Shown one piece after another: positions 1 through 13,338 of a stretch of 64,000 nucleotides of DNA; position 1 is the stretch's first letter; every line of letters begins with the position of its first letter. This stretch comes from Sthenelais limicola (lineage: Eukaryota; Annelida; Polychaeta; Phyllodocida; Sigalionidae), in the NCBI GenBank assembly GCA_942159475.1, contig OW804094.1, positions 131,364,755-131,428,754 on the forward strand. Reading direction: 5' to 3'. The translations under genes were made by a program, and so were the position numbers. Under the pieces are notes generated by a model. The model was not told the DNA's origin, searched no databases, and saw nothing but the letters and a program-made list of their open reading frames with translations.

Positions 1-3000
1 ACTCCCCTATTACCTATGACCTGTGTCATCTGCTGCTATGACACATCGCAGTTGGTCCTTTTAAAATATGACAGTGATGATTCTACCTTTTTTGCTCCTT
101 TCCTAAGCGTCATGGATAGACTTGGGCATCTTGATTATTTTTATAATCTAAATAATAACAATATATACAAATAAATGCAATTTATCCACACACAACCACT
201 ATTTCTTGGGCATTACCTACAAAACAATTATTAAACTAATTATTCTTTAACAGAAATGAAATGTATCATATGGGTCAAATTTTTTTAGAATGTACAATTG
301 CGAAATTTGCATCCTTTGCACATTATACTGAATGGGTATTGCAGATAAATGAATCAATCTTAATGGTTCTGGTATCATTGGAAAGCAGACATCCTAAGCT
401 TTACGAAAATGTATACATTAGTATACATATTCGTAAGTTTTGTATGTAATAAATCGCTCTGAATGCTAATATTCTGATAAAAATGCATCAGAATTCACTA
501 CTTTTCCATATTATACCTCTCTTCTGAGAAAAAGTAATTGCTCTAGGTATTAAATTACACCTGGTTTCATTTCTCATGCCTATATATGACAACTTAGTCA
601 AGTTTTAGCCTTCTCTTAGTGATCATCACATTATGTCAGTCCTATACTCAAATGTCCAATCTTCAGGAGACACTTGGGCATACCCGGTATCAAACATAGA
701 TTGTACTATACTGGCTGAAAATATAGCTGCCATATATGATTTAAAGTATCTAAAATACACTTTAACATAATAATAATTCAATTTTGGTACAGTTTGGCCA
801 GTAATATAGCCATATAGCAGGGCCATACTTCAATGTTTTCCAGACCAGTGATTTTATACTATTTCATACCGGGTATGCCCTGTACCCTATTATAATGTAG
901 AACCAGTTTCACTGCAACTGGGGTACTAAAACCCTGTACATGTAATCCTAGTATCCATCCTGAAATTCACACCAAATGGCAATCTTCTGAATTATTTTAT
1001 TGTGGAGATATGAATGCAAATGATATGGTGGGTATGCCCGGTATATTGAGGGATGCCCGGTATGGCAGGAAAGGAACAACTATGAAACACATTCAAACTG
1101 GTTTCACATGACCAAGCCTATGTTTTTAACTCTGGAAGCCAAGTCAACGACCACATGTAGTGATTGGATAGGTATTCCTGAGATGTCTTGTACATTGTCA
1201 ACCAGAATGAGAGCGACAGAGGATTATACATTCACTTGCATGGTGTGGAAATATTGTTAAGATGATCAGGAATCAGCAAACTGTGCAATATTCTGCTGTC
1301 TAATCATTATTAATATGTTTAAAAATATGTTTTCAATGATGCTCAATAAAAAATGTTCCTACCATAGGTTAAAGGAAGGAGCAAAGCAGCCTTATAGTAA
1401 ACAGGAATCCAAGGGGGTATACCCGGTACCAACACCCTTGAACTCAATTTCTAGGGACATTTTACAATTGTTTCTCAACAGGGGTCATGTTAAGTTAATT
1501 TTAATTGATTAGAAATGTCTTATGCTTAATTCAACAAACATTTAGGGCTGAGGGGGCAGGGGTGTTGAGACAAATATATTTTGAATTGATACCGGGCATC
1601 CCCCACAAATCTTTTTTTGTTGATAAATAATAGAAATATAGCATTACTACTGTAGATAGGGTCCTCCTATTATGTGTCAATGTTCCTTGCAATGTTTTAT
1701 TCAAAGTACAAGTTAAAATTGGTACATAAACACAATAAATACTTTGTTTAATCATATTAGAAGGGTGGATGATACTGGGTATCCCCTGATACCGGGTATC
1801 CCTACTTCAATCCTTATACCCTTAGTGTGACTTAGTCACTAGTGAACCTAAAAATCCCCATAAAACTTACTTTGCCAACATATTATACCTTACTGTATAT
1901 ATGGATGTGGCTTAATGCCTAATTTCTATGCAATTTATTTGAACTTGATTCAGAATCATGATACCGGGCATCCCTGGGCATCCCCTGAAAGGTAGAATTT
2001 TTAGCACAACTGCTACCCATGCACATTTATCTTCTGTATTTTTGGCTGTAATGTGGCCTGTTCACTCCCCTAACATGTGAGAACATTAGAAATGAGATAT
2101 GAAAAGTTTTATTTTTTTATGTTCTCAACCACCATATAATTTTGTTAAAAAATGTTATGATCCATCACATTGAGGTTTTATCATTGATTTTAGAGCCTGT
2201 ATCCATTGCCATACATCTTTCCTATGTAGTTACTAAGATTCATGTGATTTGTGCCCTTTAAGTAGCCACAGTAAGATGTTAGTTAATATGTACTCTACTG
2301 GGGGATGCCCGGTATATAGAGGGATGCCCGGTATATTTGAAGAGGTGTTTGTTTCAGGCCAAGTGAGGTGATATTTAGTCAAGGAGTGACTTGAACTTAG
2401 ATCAATTGTGTACCAAATATATGCAGTTAATGTACTTGCTAGGTTTAAAGTGGTTTTGTCCACTTTTGTAGCCACATCAAGAGGTCAGATATAATGTACT
2501 TTACTGGGGGATGCCCGGTATTGTATGTAAAGGGATGCCCGGTATCAAAGATTGCTCTCTATTACCAACATTGTCTGGGATACTAAACATAATAAATTGG
2601 TAATAAGTTGCTATATTGAAGGAAAACATGTATATGTTACCAGAAAACAGGCGATCACCCCGTTCAGGGCAACAACTGAAACACTATTGAATTTATATTT
2701 GAACCATATGTTACTGATCAAAACAATCCTGTTTTGGGGAAATGTGATACATTTGCTTTCATGTCTCACATAATAACCTTGGAGAATACATAGATAAGGA
2801 TGGGTATATATGTAAAGGAACATTCAATCCTTATAAGAAATCATTTTTTATTTGGAAATTGAACCATTCTGTGCTGAGTTATTGAGGATTTAAGGAGCTA
2901 CCACTTAATTTGATACCGGGTATACCCTAAAAAACGATCACCTTGTTTTAGCTACAATAAAAACTGACATATTGAAATCTGGTGAGTATAATTGGTGTTT

Positions 3001-3400
3001 TTAGGTGGTGGAGACATCATTGATACCAGTCAGAAGGAATATTAGTTTATATTTATTATTTTTTTTTCCAATCTTCCTAAACCTCACAAAATCGCAATTG
3101 TATGTTCTAAAAAATTTGACCCATATAATAACCAACTTTACTTTGGTCGGATTTCTGGTCTATGAGAATAGCCTAAGGGACTCAGTGATAGTCTACTGGC
3201 CACTATTCAGACACCACATAGTAGTATATGAAAATGAGCAACTGACTCTGGCATAAGAAAGATGGCTATGTAGAAAGAAATTTTGTTTGTTTGTTAGACT
3301 TTTATTCATCAGTGGATGCATCAGCCGGTCTACTCCTTACAATATTGGAGATTTACATGCCATGCTGAATTTATGGTAATAAGTACAGGAAAATAGAAGA
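1..3400. other. Non-coding region with dispersed CCGG-word cluster
   Basis: No convincing gene is seen. Short open frames here are not coding-like: they are low in complexity, and no domain or splice context supports them. The notable content is the repeated 14-16 bp word around a CCGG core, annotated separately, which occurs from 676 to 2927. Confidence 0.6.
676..2927. repeat. Cluster of at least 14 copies of GGG(N)ATGCCCGGTAT(C)
   Basis: Copies reading GGGNATGCCCGGTAT on the plus strand lie near 676, 1030, 1050, 1413, 2300, 2321, 2506 and 2532. Copies in the opposite orientation (GATACCGGGNATCCC) lie near 866, 1588, 1771, 1788, 1960 and 2912, with a partial one at 1975. Four close pairs have starts 17-26 bp apart. 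The copies at 2300/2321 and 2506/2532 share longer context (a TACTNTACTGG lead-in), so some pairs arose by duplication. The sequence between copies is mostly unrelated. It could be subterminal repeats of a large DNA transposon or an array of binding sites. I noticed no similar cluster elsewhere in the window. Confidence 0.85.
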
Positions 3401-3626
3401 ACAATCACCAATAAGTCAACGACTTAGAAGTGTCTCCTATTGATGTTGGATTTTAAATAGTTAATCGAGAGTTGTTTTTTCGCTAGATGGTAAATATATT
3501 TACATAGAAAAAAGTATGTTAAATGACACACTTGTACTTCAATGTACTGAATATACAAAGATTGGTTTTTTATCCAATGGTAATGATCTTTGGTAAATTC
3601 AGTGAAATGTATTGGTTCATTTACAT

Positions 3627-3652
3627 TGTTGTTGCTGCTGCTGCTGCTGCTG
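3627..3652 (+). repeat. (GTT)(CTG)n microsatellite
   Basis: A run of GTTGTTGCTGCTGCTGCTGC type, seven or so trinucleotides, lying in the probable 3'UTR of the LINE fragment. Confidence 0.9.
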
Positions 3653-3772
3653 TCGGGGTGGGGGATTGTCATATAATATTTGTTATATAATATAGTATAA
3701 TATTTATCACCAGCCAAATATTCAACGGACAGGCTTGAAGTGATTACTATGGTTGTGGTGTTATATTCATAT

Positions 3773-5135
3773 CTAATAAAGAAAATTTTGGTCATTCCAG
3801 ATATGGTGGGTTTTTATTTGTTTTGCAAATCGTTTTGGGGTATCTATATTCTGGTGTCTGGTGTCTAGTTTGTTCCAATATAGAGGAATTTTGTATTTTG
3901 GGAAGGGGCACCTGAAGGTTATTCTATTTGGCTGATGTTGTCTAGTGGGCAATGTCCTCCTATCGATAATATTTTCTAGATTTTTCATTCTATATCCTTG
4001 TTGGAGCAGATGTAACCTCCTCCTCTGCTTAAGAGGGAGCAGGCTGAAGGTTTGATGAAAGTGCCTCACACATTGGTATTTATTTGTTCTTGTAATAATT
4101 ATGAGGGCTTTATTTTGTAATACTTGGAGGGCTGCTAATTTAGATTTGGTTGCCGAGTCAAAAAATATATCAGATTGGTCTACTAAAGGTAATATTGAAG
4201 TTTTGTAGATTTGGGCACTTAGATTTTGGTTCAGCCTGCCCCTCAGATGTTTAAGCAACCAGAGTTTGTGGGAGACCTTTTTCTTAATCGAGGTAAGATG
4301 TTTACTATAATTTAGGGGACTGTCAACGATAGTCCCCAAATATTTATATTCATCAACCTCTTGCATGACAACGTCTCCAAGGCAAAGCTGGTAAGCAGTG
4401 GATTTGGTTTTCCACTTGGACCTCCAGGTGGGCCTGTCAAGGAAGGTGGTGACCTTTGACTTATCTTCGTTAAGAGAGATTTTGTTTTTCCTGCACCATA
4501 ATATAACGTTTTTTAGGTCGTTTTGTATATGGTCAGTTAGGTCTTTCATGTTTTTGCTTGACTGAGATATAATCGTATCGTCCGCAAAAAGTTGGACTTT
4601 TGCATTTTTGATATGGTTGGGGAGATCATTGATGTACACTAAAAAGAGAATGGGTCCTAAAGTAGTTCCTTGAGGGACTTCACAAGTTACTGTGTTTGGG
4701 GATGATAATTTGTTGTTAACAAATACGTTTTGGGTCCTATTTGATAGGTAGTTTTTGAACCAGTCGAGTTCATTTTCTTTGAGACCTATACTCTGTAGCT
4801 TAGTAAGAAGAATTTGGTGGTCAACCGTGTCAAAGGCTTTCCGGAAGTCCAAGTAGACTGCTCGGCAACTAGATTTTTCATTGATTGCTTTGTAAATGTC
4901 ATTCAAGTATGAGACTACGGCATCATTTGTTGAGAGGCCAGCACGAAACCCATATTGATGGGGAGAGAGAATGTTATTTTCTTCTATATGGGCCATTAAT
5001 TGCCGTTGGACGACTTTTTCCAGAATCTTGGCTGGAAGTGAAATCGTGGTAATTGGCCTATAGTTACCTGGTGTTGTTTGGTCACCTGCTTTGAAAAGTG
5101 GCGTGATTCTGCCGGCTTTCCATTGTTTGGGATGA
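3773..5135 (-). CDS. LINE reverse transcriptase, main open segment
   Basis: About 450 codons of retrotransposon reverse transcriptase. Visible motifs in order: WKAGRITPLFKAGD and NYRPI near the N-terminal end, HQYGFRAGLST, the catalytic-Asp block AVYLDFRKAFDTVDH, VPQGTTLGPILFLVYINDL, the catalytic FADD box, and the thumb motif EYKYLGTIVD. The C-terminal part has the LPLKQRR and LYWNKLD patterns common in Jockey/CR1-type elements. The listed methionine lies inside the domain, so the frame extends further upstream to about 5135. There a single-base frameshift separates it from the next upstream piece. Without an endonuclease and with this frameshift it cannot be autonomous. Confidence 0.9.
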
Positions 5136-5289
5136 TGCCAGTAGTTAAAGAGAGTTCAATGAGGTATTTGAATTGATGAAGCAGAGAGAGGAGAACCCTT
5201 TTCAATAGACTGTTTTTGAAGTGTCTAAGACCAGAGGACTTGTATCTCTTTGAAAAGTATCTCTTTGGATTAGGATATCCATAAGTCAT
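5134..5289 (-). CDS. LINE reverse transcriptase, N-terminal remnant (other frame)
   Basis: This short piece continues the LINE protein upstream of a frameshift near 5133. In this frame KSSGL is followed by a leucine-rich helix and ELSLTTGIIP, the conserved lead-in to the fingers of Jockey/CR1 reverse transcriptases. The next expected residues (WKAGRITP) are found in the neighbouring frame. Nothing retrotransposon-like is seen further upstream, so the copy appears truncated here. Confidence 0.75.
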
Positions 5290-5299
5290 GTTGATTATG

Positions 5300-8200
5300 T
5301 GTTGGAATATCTTAGAAAAGGAAAATGATATTTGAAAAAAAAAGTATTCGAAATGTTGGATATTTACTATGACACATTTTGATCCTGACAGTTTGGGGAC
5401 AAAACAACACCTGCCAACATTTAGATGTTAGCAGAAGAATGTATATTTTGTTAGCTTTTGAATGTGATAATCCCAGACTTCTACCTCCAATGTGACAGCC
5501 ACAGTTTGTAGTGATTTTTGGCTTCACTCCTGCGAATAACAAGTCTGTGTGTACACACAAGTTGCTGATCACCAGAACGAGGCTCTATGGAACTCTGTAT
5601 GAAGCATTCCACTGCATTTTGGTTGATTGGCCAATTTAGATTCCCCATACACGCTAGTGTTGACGAAAGTTTAATGATAGTTGTCATTTACTGCTATTCG
5701 TTTCAGTGAATTTGACTGGACTAAGGTATTGCTTTATCATTTTGCTTGCTATTCATGGTACTGGAGGCATACTTTTGTAGAAGAAAAACTGCAAGGATGA
5801 ACAATCCGTATAGGGACCCATAGCCTAGTTTTCATGTCTTCAGTTATGGAGCGGCGTTCACAATGTTTTGGCCTAGCATTCGCTTGTGTTCACACAAAGT
5901 GGTTTTGCCGCGATTCGTCAAGCTATCGACCTTAGATCTATGCATGGCATGAATACCCACAGAATAGCGTAGTTGGAAGAAATATCACTTGTATAGTGGG
6001 GATCACGATAGTTATAGTTGAGGTGATTTTAGTAGTGAGGAAAAATCCCAAAAGTATTGGTTTTTTAGGTAATCTTTATTATCACTAGCTTTTGAGCGTT
6101 ATTTGCTCTTCATCAGGTCAAGAATCCCACAGAATAAAAGCCACTTGGAGTTTGACAGCCAAAACATGATTATTCTAAAATGGTTAGATTATTATATGTT
6201 TCTTCCTACCCTGGCGCAACATTTCATAACTAATGCAGTGCACGTTAGAGGATCTAACGACAGTTGTAACTAAATAAAGAACGGCACATTTTAACTCAGC
6301 ACGCGCTAAGCTATACTTTTTCGCCAGCCTTATGAAACAGGAATAATGAACGCGCATTATATTTATCATTATTTTAATAGTTGCGCTACCATAACGAACA
6401 CGCGCTGTGTTAGATATGAAAAGCCCTACAGGGGCATTGTCTTTTGTCTTTTGTTGAGCCTTGGTCATAGAAAAAACCAATGCCTTCAGAAACCTTGCAT
6501 TCTAACTCTTCCCTATAAGGCATGTACTACAATGCTGTATTTAAATCCAAAGTTATTTAAGCGTGAAGCTGCTAAATCACCACAAGATAATATGTCATTG
6601 TGTCCAAAATATATATAATTATAATCCAGCCTAGCAATATCATGACAATGCGCAATATTTCATTCGTACATTTTTAATATCTTGGTTGATGACTGGCTTT
6701 AATCAGCGACTTAAGTGATTAGTTACTGACACTAGGCGGCTATACATAGGTGTGGGGAGGGTCCAACAAAATCGTTGTTGTTTTTTGTTCTGCAGATGGT
6801 TTAATTATTGACATTGACCTCGCTGTGATCACATATCCGAAGAGAGCAACTTTGGAAAGGTACAGTGAATTATCTTAGATAAATCTTAGACGTTCAAGTG
6901 GTTGATTGATTGATACTTGATCGTATCTTTAATTTGATACAAAAGGTTATAGACATCTGCAATAAATTTGTACTAATATCACCCTGTGTGTGCCCGGACT
7001 ATGTGTTATTGCACAATGGGTCTGTTATTCATGAATTTATTTAATTTTTATATAGATTTATACGGTAATCGCTATTTGGAAACTGTGATCAACTTGCCAA
7101 CCCAGGGTTAAATAATCTGGAATACAAAGCGTCCTAAATTACCATCGGACTAGGTCATGACCCCGGAAGTACTTGTCTTGAGCGTGATTCAGGCCAGATA
7201 ATCCTCGAGGGTGCCGCTAGGCGGCGCTGGGCGGGATGAGAACTTAATACTGGCGGGAATTCCCTTGCTGCCTTCCTATTCCATCCAATCACTGGTCCTG
7301 GGATGGGCCATGCATTGAGAAAGAGCTAAACCCTTGTCTTATTTACCATCATGTACACTTAGGGGAGAATCAGATCGGATTTTGCCTTGTTTATCCGGGT
7401 GGTTAAATGTAGCTAAATTGTATCATGTCACGTGTCTTGGTTTAAAAATGTCAGTGATAAAGCCGCATAAATAATGGGCTTGTGTTATATACCACGTTTA
7501 CTATTTGATACCTTTATTTAGAGGAATACAAAATAATTCACATCGAATATACCAATAATTTCATACATGGTGTTATTTTTCTCTATGTTCATTTTATCCT
7601 TGGAACACATTGAACTCTTTATTATTATACCTAAATCTATGTTGTATGAGGTAGGTAATGTATACATGCAACGAAATGCTAATAAACAATGAATGGAACT
7701 CGAAGCTAGTAATTGAATGGATATTGGACGAGATTCCAGACACCTCGTTTCATTCTCTCTATATATGTTGCGTAAATCCTATGACATGTAAGTGATATAG
7801 CGTAAACATACTTACACGAATAAATTTACTTTGCTTTGAAATAAAGGTGAAGATAGTATCGACTCGCCACTTAACTACTGCCTTATCCCATCTAGCTCTC
7901 GAAGGATGTGCAAAAACATTCCGCTTTAAGAGATACCACTTCTTTAAGCTCCATGAAGTATTTGATGGGCTGCTACTTAACTTATCACTCAAGACATAAA
8001 CTTAGATGCACGATGAGATGCAAAGAACGCGATCTAATTCAGGGGAGACGTATCTCCAAGTTAGTGCATATGAGCAGAGGAGGAAACGTCCCTGGGATAA
8101 AAGCTTTTTTCAATATCGCCTTTCTGAACATTGTCTCTTACGCTTTGAGGCACCGGTCAAGAAGCATACAGTCCAATCAAGCTAATTCCATCTATCTGTG

Positions 8201-8900
8201 GTTGTATGCTTTCCACTTCAATCTGTGTGCTATGTAATAACATCAAAACATACAAATGAAGCACTTCTGAACAACCCCCATATAGCCCACTTCCATTGGC
8301 TTAAATCTTTATCTGCCTGTACAATAGCTCTCAGGATTTTAGCATCCATTCAAAGCGGCCTGACTGACTACCATTATTCATATGGTTCGCTAAATGCTTT
8401 CCATGTGTAGATGCTGGCATCAACACATTTTGCCTTGAGGGTGCATTGACTTTCCCGTAATGTAATTCTTATATTGACCCTAGGCCGGCAAGGATATTGT
8501 AGTCGCCATACCCTTTATAGTTCCCACTCCCACCCTAGCTTCGGTTATAGAGCAACATACAACTTCGCCAAATCCCAATACCAGTGCCATGGTTACTTGA
8601 AGCGGGTCAGCCCATCCCATGCCCTGGAGGAACCATGGAAATAATGGAAATCCTTGGTAGCTAGCTCTTTGCCCTCTAGCATCACTAGCTCAGAGAGAGT
8701 TCTGGACGGAAGATCCGATACTGGTCCTATAGTGCCACTTGAGGCCCTCCCAAAGGGGCCGGATCCAAATTGGATCATACCCCATGAAGCAAGGTATCCC
8801 TGGCCTTCGCTTCTCTCCTTTCCTCCTCTTCTGAAGGCAATAGGTAGCAATTTATAGCCGGGAAGGAATCCCGTCAAATAGCAATGAGCCGATTTTAAAA
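5300..8900. other. Intergenic or intronic sequence, nothing recognised
   Basis: Open frames are short and composition is ordinary AT-rich sequence. A GC-richer patch at about 8590-8870 is open on both strands for 67-94 codons, but no family, signal or splice pattern supports it as a gene. Confidence 0.5.
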
Positions 8901-8905
8901 TCTTC

Positions 8906-9110
8906 TGGGGCGTGTTGCATAAGAAATCCTTACTTATAAATACGACTTCCTTTCCTTAGCTACTTTTAATTGCTAGGCAACTAGGGAAGGAAATTGATAT
9001 ACAGACAAGACTATAGGTTTTATTCCTACTGTATGAATTTCCTACTTAAAAAGGAAAGATAGTTTAGCCAGGAATATTTTAAGCAAGGAGTTCTTATGCA
9101 ACAGGTCCCA
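8906..9110. mobile_element. MITE family A, copy 1
   Basis: About 205 bp with inverted termini. The left end reads TGGGGCGTGTTGCATAAGAA and the reverse complement of the right end reads TGGGACCTGTTGCATAAGAA. Both continue into TCCTT(A/G)CTTA. No open frame is present, so it is non-autonomous. I could not define a target site duplication, so the superfamily is open. Confidence 0.85.
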
Positions 9111-12100
9111 CCTCTAAGAGCTAGCATGAACTGCACACCACATTCACCAAGAAATCGGAAGTAATTGAGCAACACATCATTTGGTAGGTCTATATCTAAG
9201 GTATAGCTGGACCCAGTGTCTTCATGATCCGCACCCTAAGGCCAAGAAAAATAGGTGTCTTTCCGGCTCCTCCCCCATACACACACCTTATCTAGAAGTG
9301 TGCCCTATACCCTAATATAATGACCCCGAAAAGTTAATTAATGCAGCAACAGATCCTTCGCAATTTGAAAACTCTTTTGGACTTGAATTTGTGTCTTGAA
9401 CAAAGTTCTTTCTCGTGTTTAAAATCGTGGCAGAACAAAAGTCCTTTTATTCTGAAGATCTCAGGTACCATCATTACAAGAAATACATGTTGCCAGTTGT
9501 TTGTTGTAGTTAATAATAAGAATATCAATCCCCTCACTATCTACTTTTAAGCTGGGTTGAACAGGAGATAGTCAAGTTCTCAAAGGATATGGGGAACGGT
9601 AGGGAGATAGATAGGGGACGAGGAGACGCTACATGGAGACGTATTCACGTACGTACGTTTTGAGCATAATTTTCGACTTCATTTTCGATTATTTGAGACC
9701 TATAGGAAACTATTTTCTCTTTGGTCCCTGATCCTCTGTCAAATGAAAACTTGAGGAAAAACACTATCTCGTCACTCCATAGAAAGTCCACTGGTTATTC
9801 CATGAATGAAAAATGTGTCTTCTGTGGTTCCTGCTGTCGGGACAGCATATTAAAACATCATCAGCTTTCATAGTCCGTGCTCCGGAATTTGAACTTGTCG
9901 CGGGTCTTTTTAAAAGAGACTTTGTCCTCTAGCCCCTCATCATTCATCCTATACTTTTTATGTCGCAATGTATATGACTGTTGGGGACGAGATAGCATTT
10001 TGAAAAGTTGTGGTCGTCTGGCCTTTATTGAGACTTTTGGCTGGTATATCATCGAGGCTGTACTAGATACAACTATGATACATTATATTGGTCGGAGTCC
10101 ACAGGTCCTTAAGTCCACAAATCAACGCATTTTATCAATCATAAGATCCCTTTTTTTCGAGACATGTATAGATGGAAGTAGGCTATCCTATGTAATATCG
10201 ACGATAGCACATTATAAAGATCCAATATATTTACCAAGTTTAACATAATATTAATGCAATCTTTATACAGAAATAGAACCAATTATAAACGATTTCAAAT
10301 AGTTGTCACGGTCTTTATGTAGGCCCAGACTATCAAAGGAATATGTTTTTCTAGTTAAATGGAGGGAGATGCCAATGCATTCGGAGGGAATCTCTGCACC
10401 AGCTGTTTAAACTATCTCAGCCCTTCTAGCCTTCAGCAGTTCGCCCGCCTGCGCAACCATTAGCAGTGGAACATTGATTGTTCGCACCTTTTAAAATGTA
10501 AATATCATGCAGGTGCAGGTAAGAGGCAGCTTAATTCCTCCTCTTGAAGCCATATCAACCTATAGCTCAGGTTTTTCATCAGCTCTTGCATTATTCCCGA
10601 TCACAATGCCCAGTCTTTAATCTATCTTTTAAATCCCACTACGCTGATGCAGAGCAGTCCTCTAACATCTCCTTCATTAAGTCAATATGAGAAGAAAATG
10701 TGTAGAGAGTCGGAGTCGCTGCGAAGGAATCAATCATTGTATGTGCTTAACTTTACAAGCAGGGGCCTGGCATTTACCAGCTTAAGACTGCAAGGCATTA
10801 CACGTACAACAACCTTATTATCGCCCACTTAATATTGAAGAACTGCTGATGGAGTTTCACAACAGAGGGCGCCATTTCCACCAAGACCTTTATATTCAAG
10901 GTCACGCCTCAGAGGAAGGATAATTTGCCTAAGGGCGGAAAAGCGGGAGACAGGCGGGACCTAATGGCCATAGCTCATAGGGAATTTCGAAGAAAGACAA
11001 CAGACGTTTTCTCTTTACTGTTCTATGAATGAAAACATATTATCTACCATTTACTCTTTATATCCACCCTTCGGGCATAAGGCATGGGGGTAATGTTTGG
11101 ATATTTAATGAGAAAGGGAACATTACCGGAATTCCTAGCTTAATGGGATTAGGAATAATGGTAAATCCCAGTATAAATTGCCACTCAAAATGAAGATTTA
11201 CTATGTACATGATTAACTTAATTACGCCTACTCAGTGATGTAGTACAGGAGAATGAAATAGGAGGTTACTGATTAAGGTGTAGATTACTGTCATGTTTTT
11301 TTGTATTTTGGGTTGTTACTTTTATTTTTGTTTTTAGAATTTTTATACAGGCAATCTTCCGTAAAATGACAGTTGAACAGGCATGCACAGTGTGCAAATA
11401 GTGCTGTGATCGATGGATGGCATGCACATATGAGGATGATGGGCTCACGGGTAATAATTCAAATCAGGATAACGTTGGTCTTCCACCCACTGCTGTGTCT
11501 AGCTACACTACGCTTTATGCATCAGAACTACTCGAAATCAAGTCAAAGTTAAAAGAATATAAAATCAAGTAAGATGAGAGAAAAGTTACAAATTAAAGAT
11601 AAGAAGTCGTTGTGTGTTTTGGTTGACCGCTGCCGTAAGGCGAAAGTCAATTGATTGCAATTGATTGCAATTAAAGGAGCACACCTCAATGGCTTTTCTG
11701 ATTTGCTGTAGCACAAATTAGCAACAACAATATTGATATACCAATGTCTTCGTTTACAGGCCGTTTTACTTCATGGATTTGAATTTAACTTTTGACAATA
11801 CCAATTATTTGGCATAAATGAAGTGTGGACCTGTCGGAATTTCATTGATAAAATCCTTGGTTTTCCCATTAAAGGACACTGGTCACTACTGCGTCTCTAG
11901 CTCCAACAAATCACAGGCAGGTCGTCGATCACTTATTAGTGACTGGTATATGGGGGCAAAAGAGCCCCACACTGTATTCTAATCACCCTTAGTTTTCTGA
12001 CTAATAACCTATACGGGATTTCTGGCAATGAATCAAATAAGACCAAGACACAAATCACTCTAGAGAAGCAAGCGCGACCCCCATTTCCATTTCAGGCGAA

Positions 12101-12560
12101 AGAAGGAGGTGGGGTAGGGAGGTGGGGGAGGAGGGGAAGAAGCACAACTTAAGGTTACGACATGAATGTCAGTTGGTTGCCATTGTATATGATATAGCTC
12201 TCCACTTCTAATGCTTCATCAGTGAATATATTTTGCTACCCAGATTTCCCTCCAGTAGATGGTCTGATGCGGCATGCATTTCCAGGTAAATCAGTTCCCT
12301 TCTTGGTATAGAGTATGTATAACGCCGAGTCATTAGTTTGTCTGGGACACAACAAGCCTCTCAGACAGTTGAGTGCTACTGCTAAATTAGAATTCTTTCG
12401 GCAGCACTTTTAGGGGTAATTGTCACTATTGCTGAAAGGCCTTCCAGCTACATTTTGTAAAAGCTGTCTACATGTATTCATATTTCAGAGGTAATCGGGC
12501 TTGGTCCTTTTTGAACATTCTCTTTATGTGCATTTATGCCTTTTGCTAGTTAATGACATT
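9111..12560. other. Intergenic or intronic sequence, nothing recognised
   Basis: No supported gene. Short frames of 60-120 codons lack domains. A small tandem motif (GATTGCAATT) occurs at about 11650-11670, and a purine-rich stretch lies at about 12100-12140. Confidence 0.5.
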
Positions 12561-12589
12561 ATGGGGCGACTCCACTTGAGAGAACAAGT

Positions 12590-13132
12590 ATTAAAGTGGC
12601 TAAGATCATTATTTTGACTATATGTCATTTAAAAATATGTTTGTAGTTTTCGATGACCTGCACAAGTAAGAACATTTGTGTGGAATACCAACTCTATATA
12701 TTCCTTAGATTAATTGATATTTGTTAACAAAGAATGTGGCAGAGATTCCATTGGGGAATTCAAATCTTAGAGAGAAGTAACTTGACCATATGGTGCTGCC
12801 CCAGTGCATGGTGAAGGGGTGTGAAGTAAAAGCGAGGCAATAGGTACATACTGACATATATACCCTGTCCCATCCAGGTGTTATCACTTAACCGATTATG
12901 ATAAGAGGCGTCGGGGACATTCCCTAACCAACCAACTTGGGTCTTACTGTTGTGTCAGGGTGCCGGTGGCACCCTTCGAAATTGAAGTTTTAAACTCTTA
13001 AATACACAAAATATACATGTATTTAATACATTAATGCTCCCAGGTATCCATTGCCAATATACTAATCTAGAACATAGTTGAAACTCAGGCAAACTTTCCC
13101 CAAATCGGGAGCTCAGTGATATGTGTCACTGT
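12590..13132 (+). repeat. Repeat family E, copy 1 (inverted relative to 60.6 kb)
   Basis: About 540 bp that recurs in reverse orientation at 60640-61145. Shared blocks, in order, include TTAAAGTGGCTA, the GTGGAATACCAACTCTATATA block, GCAGAGATTCCATTG, CCATGCACTG/CAGTGCATGG, TGGGACAGGGTA/TACCCTGTCCCA, the ACTAATCTAGAACATAGTTG block and CGGGAGCTCAGTG. No long open frame exists in either copy. A separate terminus-like sequence, GGGGCGACTCCACTTGAG, lies just upstream at 12563. Confidence 0.85.
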
Positions 13133-13338
13133 AACTAATGATCTATTTAACTATTTATCTATTTAACTTTACAAATAGTGTCAAAATGTCAATTTAATGT
13201 AGCTACCTGATGTTTCCAAAGGAAACGTTTTCTCAGAATCAAATACTTGTGTCCAATGTTAAGTTACTGCGATTCAATGGACAGTACATTTTGGCTCATT
13301 TGAGAGAGAATTTAATTATCAGAAATGAACTGATGTTA

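Larger units (their letters stand above)
3424..5289 (-). mobile_element. 5'-truncated Jockey/CR1-superfamily LINE fragment
   Basis: A minus-strand non-LTR retrotransposon remnant. It keeps the reverse transcriptase and the C-terminal region but has no upstream endonuclease, the usual result of incomplete reverse transcription. The left part (below 3773) is probably 3'UTR and includes a CTG/CAG microsatellite at 3627-3652. I could not find target site duplications or a poly-A tail, so both ends are approximate. The clade (CR1, L2, Daphne or a relative) is not resolved by eye. Confidence 0.85.

Noticed and set aside
676..2927. CRISPR-like array
   Set aside because: The repeated words are on both strands, irregularly spaced and in animal-type DNA; there are no uniform spacers or cas genes.
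8593..8877. Overlapping open frames on both strands in a GC-richer patch
   Set aside because: No domain, no signal and no splice borders; two-strand openness is expected from composition.
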